A stretch of 64,000 nt of DNA, taken from NCBI GenBank assembly GCA_944470555.2, contig OX104128.1, forward strand, positions 4,030,001 to 4,094,000. Reading direction: 5' to 3'. Made by a program: the position numbers and the translations under genes. Position 1 is the first letter of the stretch. Each line of letters starts with the position of its first letter. This DNA comes from Heterobilharzia americana (lineage: Eukaryota; Platyhelminthes; Trematoda; Strigeidida; Schistosomatidae). Below the pieces are notes generated by a model. The model was not told where the DNA came from. It saw only the letters and a list, made by a program, of their open reading frames with translations, and did not search any database. Shown piece by piece: positions 22,901 to 34,900 of the stretch.

Positions 22901-25900
22901 ACGAAATCAAACAACAATGGAGACAGTGGACATCCTTGAAGGATACCACTAGACGAAACAACGCACCCAATACCTAATATGGGCTGATACACCCACTCAT
23001 ACTTGAGTAAGGAGCGTTAAACAAGGTAATCCGGGCCGACAGCTGCTACCTGGACGTAGTGGTCGGGCTTTAATATCATACCGACCCAACGAGTTACACT
23101 GGCTAGAAAGCTTGGTCCCATGAGGTCCTGCCATGCCACAAATGTATGTTGGATAGTGGTAAGACGAAAAGCAGTTACCGTTGTAGTGTAAATTACTACA
23201 CTATGATAAAGGTTTAAGAGCGAACTCGTACTGCTGGTAGCTGGATGGGCGTGGCGGCAGTAAGGCATTTTTCCTCTAGATGACCAGTAGTGCCATGCTG
23301 GTCCTGCCTTCCCAATGGGAAAAAGGATTAGAAAAGGTCGACCTCAAAAGAAGCACACTTCACAGTCTTCCGGTAGCGCTTGTATCGGTTCTCTCTGCCC
23401 GGCGATAGAACAACCAAAACCTCAAAGCAAAACCCCGCAAAAGGCTGTGTGCCACGAGCTCTACGGTCAAGCAAACATTTTTCTTTTACAGTCACTTTAA
23501 GAACAAATAGCCTTCTACTGTTAAGGCAGGCAGGAAGTGTGAACCATCTGCACGCTTCTATTAGTACACAAGACCCAATCGCACATAACCTATTCTCTTC
23601 AACTCTGTCTCCTTCTTTGTCTTCCCCTTCTGATGCTAGCATTAAATCTTTTACGCCTTACTCAACCTCTCACTCTGAAACCGTTGTCAACGATCGAACC
23701 CAACTATACCTTATTCCTAGTCTCCAAAGACTACACTATCGACTTCATCTAGCACTTCTCAACATCCGAACTCTATGGCAAATCGGACACTAAGCATAGC
23801 TCAAAAAAACTCTGTAATCTCTAACTAAGGATGTATGCTGCAACTCAGAGACATATATACAGGACCCAAGTGCGGTTATTAAATCAACCTCACCCGATCA
23901 TAGTAGTAAATCTTGAAAATTCACCTTACGAGTACCCGGATACCAAGTGGATAGCTGTCGTGGACTCGCTGATGTGAAAATAAAACTGAACTGCAGAGCA
24001 GAAAATGAACTTTTCGACTGGATACCAATTTGTAATCTCTGCCTCCTCCTCATCATCATCACTATCAACATAGGACCAGGCATTACTGCATAACGGTTCA
24101 AGTTGCCAAATTAATTTCCGCATACGCACCCACTGACTGTAGTTCGGATAATGCAATGGATGAATTCGATGAGAAGCTGTCAGTTTCGCTACAGAAAGTA
24201 AAACTTTCAAATGCAATCATAATAGCAGGAGAATTTATCGTTCAAATAGGGAAGCTGAGCCGATCAGGAAGGCACCTTGAGGGTATCTACGAAATCCCGT
24301 GCCAACGAACCAACGGCGATGATCATTCGTTGCAATTTTGCTCCGACAATAACTTGTTTTTGGCCAGCACTAACTTTAGGCATAAGGAGAGACATTGTTT
24401 CATTTGGTACCAGACAATAGCGAACCAACAATGGACACACATAGGTCACATTGCTTCAGGCCGGTCACGTACGGCCTTTTTGATGCCACGACAACTGGCC
24501 TGTAGAACGGAAGATGGAGTCGGTCATACTTCCTGTGGTTTATGGATTACCATTAACCACCGACGACTGATCTAAGCCACCATAATACATCATTTAATTG
24601 TTTAAGAACATGTTAGGGGTAGATGCTTTTTGTCTAACCACTATCCAACAGATTTTCCTGGTATGTTAAAATCTCGAGGGAATAAGCGTTCCGCCAGCAT
24701 ATCTTGTTGGGTGATCTATAAGTCCGACCACTATGTCAGGGTAGCAGCTATAGATCGGCATTACCAGTTTGGACTCGGAGCAAGCATCAGTTAGGGCTTG
24801 TGTATGTCTGCGCCCTACTGGTCGCAGGAAATAGACGGTAGTAAGGGCTATCTATGCTCCATTGGAAGATGAAAACGTCAAGTCAGCATTTAGGAAAGAG
24901 GTAGCCAAGCATTAAACTGAATATGACAGCAATGCTCATCCTGAGGAAACCTGGCGTGACATTAGGTCTGCCGTAGCAACAGCGGCAAAGACATTTGGTA
25001 ACCTACACCCGAAGGTTAATAAACCCCATCGGGTTTCCGCGACGTCATCTGAATTGACTGAGGTGAGAAGACTGATTCCAGCTGGTTCTGACCACGACGA
25101 AGAGCGAAAGCAACTTAAACTTAAACCCGTCGATCGCTAGCAGTGGTGGGTGGTGGAAGCGAGAAAGATGGAGAATGCATCAGGGCTGGGTAACACTCAG
25201 CAACTATTTAGGCTTATTAAGAATACCGGCAAGAAGAAGACGATGGTTAGTGAAATCATCACCGAACAGGATGGGACGCTAATAACCTCTCAGTACAGGC
25301 GGCTAGAACGTTGGGCAGAACATTTTAAAGCACAGTTAAACTGCCCTACAGCAACGCTTCAGTTGCCCAGCATGCAGCCTGAACCTGAAAAGGAAGTAGA
25401 CATCAGTCCTTCAACTGTCCTTAAAGTTGAGAGGGCTGTGTCGAACCTGAAACGATGCGAAGCAGCAGCAAGACCTGATAGTTTGCCACCTGAAGTTTCC
25501 AAAGATGGAGGTGGGAAATCGCTGACAGGAGTGACGGAGATAATAGGTAGTGCATGGAAATCAGGGGGTAGTGCTGTCAGACTGGTGTGCTCCATTGATC
25601 ATCCTGGTCTATGAGAAGAGACAGAAGTCTTCCTGCGACAACCTGATGGGAATTAGTTTAATAGTGTGTCCAAGATGCTAGGGTCCATGGTTGTCCGACG
25701 CCTAAATGCAACTACAGAACAGCAGACTCGAGAAAACGAAGCAGGTATCAATCAGACGTGGTTGAGGGTGGTGGATCTATCAGATTTTCACCCTTCGACA
25801 AGCTCTGGAACACAGGTATATCTAGCGGCCAGCGGCAGACACATGCAACACTCCTTGACCTAAAGGCGACATTTGACTCTGTCGACCGTGAAGTGTTTTT

Positions 25901-28900
25901 GCAGTCTAACTGTGAAAGGAGTACCGAGCAAGATAATGCGGATCTAAGCTCTCTACTCGAACTCACGCAACCACGTCAGAACTTATGGAGAGTTGTCATG
26001 TGAACTGACGACAACTATTGGTGTCCACCAGGGATTCTCACTGTCACCGTTCCTGCTTAACTTCGTCATGGACGTACTAATGGACATTACCTTATGAATT
26101 TGTGACTTCACAGTGATTGACATACTCCCTTGAGGTCATCTCGTTGACTTGGAGTATGCAGACAATATTGTCCTGCTAGCTGAAGACACTGACAAATTGC
26201 AGAGCATTCAGAATGCGTGGAGCAGAAATCTGAGTATACTTGTCTGGTATGCATTTCTCTGGCACCTGTCAAGTGGAAGATGATTTGCAAGTACTCTGAG
26301 GTGATAGATATGTATTGCAGCAGTGGAATGAATGCGTTAACCACTTCACTTACTAGAGGTGTTGCATCAGTTCGAACGGGTTAGATGCTGAAGAAATCTC
26401 AGATTGGATATAAAAGTCCCATTTGGCATTTGCCAACCTACATCACCTCTGGCGCCGGCTGGCGACATCTATTCGACGATCTATTGAAGGACGAGTATAC
26501 TCCACTACAATCCGTTCTGTACTGTTGTACACATCAGGTGTGAAACATGGAGAATGAAAGTAGACGATGAGAAGCTATTACAGGATTTTGATGATGTATC
26601 TTCGCAGTTATTGTTCGTATGTAGTGGAATCACCGTGTGAACAATGTTGAGGTTGAGCGAAGGGTACTAGGCAAGACAGGCAAGTGGAGTGATGAGGTTG
26701 TGAACCTTAGTCGACTGAGAGGACTTGGATATGTACTGAGCATCCCCAGCCACCATTTACCTCGACGTGCGATGCTAGAAGAAGCTGGGTTAGATTGGAA
26801 AAGGACTCACGGTGGCGAGACCACGTGGGCTTTGCGGTCACGCACTGACCCTTCTTTACCAAGCACCGCATAAAGAAGTTGCTGAGAAGGGTCAACCGCA
26901 CTTACAACCATCTGCACATAATTTCCCCCAAACAACAAAATCAGTTTCACAGCATTGCGTAATGGTGGAAGGAAAAACAACTCGACAGTTCGTAAGAGTT
27001 TGCGAAACTGCTTACAACTGTCGCGACAACATGCTAGACAGTCTCCCTTCAGCAGCTTAGTAGTGTGTCCAGTATCATTCTATTTACTTAAGTTAGCACA
27101 ACAAACAAAGCAGTATCACTGTATGTTAAACAGTGTATGTAAATTATGGGCTGATAAGTAAAACTGTATATGATTGCTATGTACTATACAAGGACTTGCA
27201 TTTTTAATCAGATATTTGGATCTTTCATATAACCACTGACCTTACTGTGAATCCCTTATTCTCAATTAATTGTAAACACTGACTATTCAAGAAGATAGAT
27301 ACAATACATAAGGTGAACTCAGCAAACTTGAACAGATTCGTGGGGTAGGCAATGCGTCACACTTGTTGTGTGAAGGTTAATGTTATCTAGCTGGTGGAGC
27401 GGTGTTCGAACCCGTGACCCATTGGTTGAAAGTCATCTCTCTACACCACTGTGGTTTAGCAATACCCAGTAAGTTGATAACAGAAGTACTCAACTAATGT
27501 AATGTATTGGTTTCAGATCAGATGAGAAGATCGTATATCTATTAGTTACCGTGGGATTTTAATGCTATAGTACACATGAGAAAGAATTTACAGCCGATTA
27601 CGTAGTCACGAGGAAGTTTAAAATCTCTACCACTTAGATAGTTTTAAAACTTTGGACAATCTGCTTATTACTAATTTTGTACTGCATCGCATCCAACAAG
27701 GCCTCGGTCGAAATCGATTATCATTTCTTGCAGGGAATAAGTTACTTACTAATTGGTTATGAACAAAAATATGGGACAATCCTAGTTTCATTCATACATG
27801 AACATTAAACATCAACTAGAACCTTTGACGCAACTTTGGGGGCAAAATAATACTTAACTAATTTGGCTTTTTGAATCCTATACTCTATTTATATTTTTGT
27901 GATAACAAGTCGTAGGCCTATACGTATCAAACAAAGCGTTGATCAATCAAAAACTAATCAACAACTCAAGTTAAATATAAAAAAGTCAATGAAGAAGTTT
28001 ACTTACCGTACAAGTAACAGCACATAGCATCCGTGCATGGTAAACTAGCGATAACCACATCTATTATTGGGATTATAGCTCGCAAACTGTTGTAGTAGGT
28101 AAAAAAGTGAATCACATGGGGTGCATCTTCACACACTTTGCGCAAGTAGACACCAAATGTAGGCAAAACCTCTGAAAAGGATTTAACTACAGAAAAAATT
28201 ATAAATCCATATCTGCTACTGCAATATACCTATAGCAGTAACAGTTTGTCAAATGGAAAGAGCCAAAGCTAATAGATGATATGCAAATTAGTTGACACAA
28301 AGTACTGAGATTATACAATCCTGTTGGGTGAAGAAACTGACAAGATGAAGTGTCCACTGGACACCTAGAGAGATAATTCAACAATGCTCTAAGATATCTT
28401 GATGGATCGATGGCCGGTAAAAATCTCGTTACGGATACAAAATACTCGAATGCCTTTTGCTAGTCTACATCACTTATGGCACACCAAGAGTCGAGTGAAC
28501 TACCCAGTGGTTTGTCTTTCCCAACAGTATGGTTCTGAAACACGACCATCAAAGCAGGATGACCTGAAGGGTCTCTGGTGTTCTACTATTGTTGCCATTG
28601 AAGAATTTTTTTGTGTACGAAATAAACTTCACGAAAGCACTGCAATTGTTCCGCGTAATCTTATGCTAAAAAAAAGTAGGTCAGTTGATGCGGTTGTACA
28701 CCTACGTCAATGACAGTGACCAGTGTCAATGTTACGCATGCCCAATGGCCAACTACCCCAATACACTATGAGTTGAGTCAGTTCAGTAAATACCAATATG
28801 GGACCTAGTACTACTGCATAGCAACTTAAGTTGTAATATTACACATATGTACATTAAGCTATAAGGCGCCAAAATGTAAGATAGTGAAACAAATTAGCCA

Positions 28901-31900
28901 AACGTTGAAGAAAGTCATGAGAAGAGACCAACGATGAACGAGACTATTGAAATTCAGTATGACAAATAAGATGAAGATAATGTATGGATACACCTTTACC
29001 ACTCACATTGACTCCGACTATCTAACCACCGATTTCGGTGGTCAAGCGTACTCCAACCTAGGAGTCTACATTCATTTACACGGTTTAGACTAACAGACAA
29101 AGATTTCACGTACTGATGCCACGTTTTAGTTTGATCGTTGATGTTGGCTGAAGTAGAGTTAGGTTATAAAAATGATGAGAGTTGTCAGACTAAAACGTAA
29201 AAAGAATCCACATTTCTTATTCCTGATAAGTCATGTAGAAAACTGCAGACTTCCTGGTTTGGATTTGCGTAACGATCGAAACTGATGGTTGGAGGGACTA
29301 TATGACTTAGTATATAACTGACCTCAGTGACATAAATGCATCTACAACTTACCTTCATCCTTACTGTTATATTACTTTTCCCTGTTTATTTTTCCCTACC
29401 CTTTTCTTTTTATGATTTTCTGACAATGGAACATATTCATTTTCCCGTCATTTGTCTTGCGAATGTGAGATATGGGAATGCAAAATATCATATCCGAAGA
29501 AACCAACCAGCAAAATTTAATGTCTGCTGCATCCATAGAAATGAAAAGATTGATGAATAACTACAGTGACATTCAACTCTATTTCCAAGTCATAAGTTGG
29601 ACTCCAAATAAATAGGATAGTAACTTGAGTTTCAAAATGTTGAACAATATCGTCTCATTTTGTGGCACTTGTGTGACCAAATTTTCTTCTCATGCACTTT
29701 TATCCCTCATTATTCCATTGCTTCACATCTGAATTAGCTGCCGATTGACATAACAAACTGCGATTCCAACCTATTAGGATTTGTAATCGAATATTCTTTG
29801 AAAGAACTCCTCCCTACAACTATCTCGTTTAAAGTCAATCAGAAAGCATGATGTTTTGACTCGTTGCCACATCTCATATCAGCACACCAAGGTAGAAGGC
29901 ATTAAAATAAAAGATGGAGAGAGAATTCTACGCTGTTGTTAGTGAGGTTTGGTTTCTAAACTTTGTCTAACTTTAGCTTTTAAATCAAATGTATACACTG
30001 AATAGGAACATAAATTTCGATAGGTTGTAAGACATAAAAACAGGTTTGAAGATCTATTTTAAGCCATTAACAGTATTGATGACTCGGCCATGATCCCGGA
30101 CTGTGGTAACTCTGTGTATTGAAAATTCAGTTACGCAATCGTCAGAGTCGACTTTTCCAGACCTGCGATTCTGGTTACGAGACGCTGTTTGTGGTTAGCT
30201 TAGAAACGGTTACGTACTTATTATTATTATTACTTGTCCCTTGGGTTCCTAGTGGAAAATAGGGCTTCAGTAGCACGTCACCATTTCACTCTGTACTCTG
30301 CAGTCTTTTCAACCTGGCACCACGACTGCCCACAAGCCTTCATTTCTTCCTCACACGATCTTTTCCATGTCTCCCTCGGACTCCCAAATTGTCGTTTCCC
30401 ATTTGGGTTCCACTCGAGGGACAAGCCTGGCGCGTGAAGTCTCCAAACAGACTTCTCAGTGTAGGTCTAATCCAATCTAATTCATCTACACTTTCTTCTG
30501 CATATTTGTTGTTGGTTGGTATGTTGCCAAGCCAGAGTTCCGCGTTATTTATTCTTTCTGGCCATCGGATCTTCAAAATGGAGCGTAGGCAGCTGTTAAT
30601 GTGATGCATATCTACAGTTTGTTCTAAATGCTTCTCGTAACGCGCCAAGTCTCTCAATCATCACACAGAAGCACTGACTTACTTGACTGAATTAGTGTTG
30701 AAAATCCGGATGTTGTTCATGCATTATGCTGACTGCAGTGCAGTGCAGTAGATCTCCACACTGATAATTTCAGATTAATGAAGGCCTACCTTGCTTTTCC
30801 GATCCTGGCTACTTTGACGTCATCTGTGCCGCTGCCTGCAGTTCAAACGATGCTACCTAGGTAGGTGAAAGGGACAACTTGCTTCAGATTTCTCCCGTTC
30901 ATGGTGATTGGTGCTTCTTGTTGTTGTTGGTTCGGTATCTTCATCACCTCTGTCTTCTCTACGTTCACCTGATGGAAGTCCCGTCTCCCTCCTCTGCGTC
31001 GCCTCTTCTGTCAAATTGTTAGTTTTTCCCTGCAGATCTTCGAGTTTGTGTGACATTAGACATAAATCATCATCGGCGAAATCCAAATCTTTTAGGTTCT
31101 TTTCATCGATCCAGCCAGCGTATACCTCTCATCTCGCTCCTCACAGTTTGTTGCATAATCCAGTCCAGTCCAGTCGACCAAAATCAGGAAGATCATCGGT
31201 GATGGTAGGCAGCCATGTTTTACTCTCTTCTGTCTTCACCTCAAAGGTATCACTGAGCTTTCGATTGTGAAACACTTGGCATGTAGCATCATATGGCATA
31301 TAGCTGTTGAGTGGGGTTGATAAATGTTTGTGGCACTAAAACCGTAGTGTTGAAGCAGCTGCCTGCCAACTTACTTCTAGGTCAACGCTGTCGAAGGCCT
31401 TTTCAGAGTCGATGAAGTTGAGGTAGAGAGTTAACTGGACATCCATTCTATGCTGTGTTCTATGATGATGCGTAGCGTAGCGTTGTAATTTGATCCTTAC
31501 ATGATTTGTTTTTGCTGAATCCAACCAGCCTGTTCCGGTCGTAATTTTGAATCCAGCGCATTGTTTAGTCGCCCCAAAATGATGCGGCTTAATATTTTGC
31601 TTGGGGTGGACAGGAGCATGATTCCTCACCAGTTCTTGCAAAGACTTTGGTCACTCTTCTTCGGGAGTTTGACAAGGTAGCCCTTCCACTCAACCGACAG
31701 GTACCTTTCTTTCCTTCCTTCCAAACCTTCTGCAATAGTGGTGTGAGCTGTCTCTGCGTTTGTCTTCAGTGCTTCTGACGGAATTCCATCTGGTCCTGCT
31801 GCTTTCCCAGATTTCAGTTTTATGGCGTTCAGGACTTCACTTCTGTTTATGTTAGAGGGCTTGTGCTCACTGGTGGTTCTGCGGTTGCTAGTGGTATTTC

Positions 31901-34900
31901 TAGACGGGTTGCAGGTGGTGGCGGTGGTTGATTCAAGAGTTTCTTGAAGTGGTCACCCTTTCGTTTCCTTTGTTTCTCCTCTTTGGTAACTAGATTTTTC
32001 TCACCATCTCTCACTGGCTTCATCTAAGCTGATCTCTTCCCTACAAGACAGCAATAACCTGGTTATTTGATATAGTGTTGTCAGGTCTCTGTCTCTCCTA
32101 CCAGCAGCCTGTTCTGCTTCATTCGCCAATGTGTTGTAGAAGTGTCTTCTGTCTTTCCATGCACTCTTCTTCACTTCTTTGTCCAGTGTTTTATACGTTG
32201 TACTCAGTTCTTCTTTTCGTTGTGTATCCTTGCACTAGTTCATCTGCTTCACCATCTTCCTATCCCTGTTTTATCAGCTTCCATGTGTCCGTCGAGATCT
32301 ATTCCTTGTCTTGTCCTGCATCTTCCTTCTTAACACGGCTATGCAGGTTTCCTTCCACATCTCTTTCAAAGAGTTCCAGTGTTCATCCACACAGGTTCCT
32401 TCAGGGATGTTGCTTAATGTCTCCCATTTTGTCGTGATGGCTGACTGACGTGAAAATGTCCTGTACAGTTTTGTCCTTCAGTTTCTGTTCTGGGTGTTGC
32501 ACTTGAACTATGGTCTATCACCAACTTCTTTCAACGCTTTCAACTTGATTTGAAAGGTTCCTTGCGCCAGATAGCGAGTGGTGTGAACCTACACATGCTC
32601 CCCTTCTTCATCTGATCTTGTGTCCAGAAGGCAGCGTCTCCACTTTAGAGATTGAGATGAAGTCGATCTGATTTTTAGTGTGCCTGGTGTCTGGTGAATT
32701 CGAATCCATGTCACTTTGTGAATATCCTTGTGTTTGTACACAGTGCCTACAATCACCAAATCACTAAATGCGCAGAAGTCTTCAAACAGTTTTCCATTCT
32801 CGTTAATTTCACCGAGTGCTTCTAGACCTATGATAAGTTCTCTTCCTGTGTTGTCCGCCTCCAGTTCGGCATTCATGTCACCCCACTCATTAGAATTTTG
32901 ATGTTCCCAACTGGAGTGGGGTCTTGTCCAGTACTGATTGCAGTTGTCTGTAGAATTCCTCCCTCTTCTCTTCATCTGCACTATTTGTAGGTGCGTAGCG
33001 TAGCATTGTATGATTGTGAATTTCGTTCCTTGAGTTGAATCTTGCTGTCATGATCCTACAGGAGGAGATTGGTTCCCACTGCATGAGAGCCTGCGATGCT
33101 CTTGCGGAAATCATGATAGCCACTCCAAAACTCAGTGTGCTCACAGTTGTCGTCTGGGTGAGAATATCGGAATAGATTATTGACCTTCCAGTTGACAGTT
33201 TGCAGAGTCCACTTCCTTTCTATCTGCAGGTTCCTCGCAGATTCCTAGCACTTCTATGCTATACCTTCTCAACTCTTTCGTAATCTGGGCAGCCTTACCA
33301 CTCAGTTTTAAACATTGTTCAGACATTCCATGTCCCCACTCTTACTTTCGTTCTCATCGATTGAGGAGAAGACACATCGGGCAAATTGGCTTCACGAAGG
33401 CTTTCACCAACTGGCGTCATTTCGTCTCTCTGATTCCAGCGAGGAATAAGTTTTTTTAAATTTTTTTATATTTTCTTTGTGCTTTGAAGTTTCTTTAGCG
33501 GTTGGATTAGTTTTACAGGGTAGGGTTGCTAGTCCTATGCCCAACTTTCCCTCTTTATCCGGGCTTAGGACCGGCTAGTAACTAGTGAACTAGTTAACCA
33601 GGCGAGGTTGTTACGTACTGAAACAATCAGCAAACAAATTTTCAGGTTGAAACCCATTATTTGCATTTCCAATGATTTGGAAGCTGATATAATCCACCTA
33701 AATGTCAAAGATATTTTTGAAATGGTTGAACCTTTACGTTTTTGGATGGACTGTTAGAACTAAAAATGATGCTAAGGTCTACTAGCTATGAAATAGGAGA
33801 AGCTGCAGATTAAGTCGTGTTACAAAGAATCTAAGAAACCTACCGTATTTCACACTGGCGTAGCTATATCTATAACAGGCGTAACGCAACCCATCAAGTC
33901 AAAGAATTCAGTCATTTTATTCATTCACATTTCCTCGACTAATACACGGAAACCGATGGACTACAACATTCTTAGTTCAGCGGCTCTACTGTTAAATGCA
34001 GCGAGCTTTAGAAAACGCAGTATTTCTCTAATTTGTAGCTCAATAATTGAGAAGTAAAAAACTTTTATTTTTACTGCAATTTTTTGTGTACTCAAACAGG
34101 CAGAAGCAAAAATATTTATTCACGTCTCGTGAAACACCGGAATATGATCGAATTTGTGAAATTAAATACATAAGTGAAGTCCATTAGTGTTTCTGAACTT
34201 TACGTCTTAGGGAACGTCAACAAAATAACTTTGAACTACTCCTTCCTCGTTAGCATTTCTATTCGTGATATAAATTAAAGACTGCTGGGCACAGTTATGA
34301 ATTTGAAGCCAATAACTATTGCCTGTAAATGCCGTACACAAACACATTAAAACAATAAAACCTTAAGTAAACAGATCATAACGTTCTGTTTAGTGAAGAT
34401 GCTGTCTTCTGGACACATTGAGTGACAATCTGAGAATTTTTTGGATGCGTTCCGCACCAGCTAAATGCACACTGCTGCTTCAGAACCGATCTTCGTTCGT
34501 GCCTCGTTTAACAACGGGTAGTACACTGGTTGGGCTCACCGACCAATTCACTTACTCGGGGCATCAGACCAGTCCTAGTGGGCTGGTTAGTGACACACAT
34601 AGAAGGCTTGCTTTGTCTTTACCAATTTACTTTATACATGATACCTCCTTGATAACTGAATTCGTACCAAAACCCGAGTGTACTGTGTTGCAGTTCAGTT
34701 TGTTTGAATATATGGCTGTGAAACATGGCTATTGAATGCAGATAACATGAGAATACTTCAGGCAGTCAACCACCGCCACCTTTGTAGAATAGACCGGGTG
34801 TTGCGGTGTCACACATCAATAACGTAGAACTTCAGGGAGAAGAGTCAGTTGATGAGGTTGTGAACCTTCATCGACACAAGTGGCTGAAACATGTGCAACG

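Larger units (their letters stand above)
23020..26822 (+). mobile_element. RTE-B element, near-complete 5' end, 3' end truncated
   Basis: The 5' UTR is at 23020-23740 and matches the opposite-strand copy at 58425-57725. The endonuclease starts at LALLNIRTLWQIGH (about 23750-23790) and continues at 24156-24575 with IIIAGEFIVQIGKLSRSG, FCSDNNLFLASTNFRHKE and WTHIGHIASG. The connector includes QWWVVEARKMENASGLGNTQ (about 25140-25200). The RT has RRLERWAEHFKAQLNCP, VSNLKRCEAAARPDSLPPEV, ATFDSVDREVFLQ and LEYADNIVLLAED. The C-terminal region runs to 26822, where homology stops inside GGTGGCGAGACC. It is broken by stops and by two foreign insertions (24047-24117 and about 24600-24860). It lies in SAAL1 intron 7, antisense. 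Confidence 0.88.

Noticed and set aside
23380..23793. 137-codon Ser/Thr-rich frame
   Set aside because: Lies in the RTE-B 5' UTR and runs into the endonuclease start; no independent domain. The element's own start may lie in this frame, so only the idea of a separate gene is rejected.
29336..29560. 74-codon frame with a hydrophobic N-terminus (possible signal peptide)
   Set aside because: Intronic, no acceptor/donor in phase with SAAL1 and opposite strand; no second exon found.
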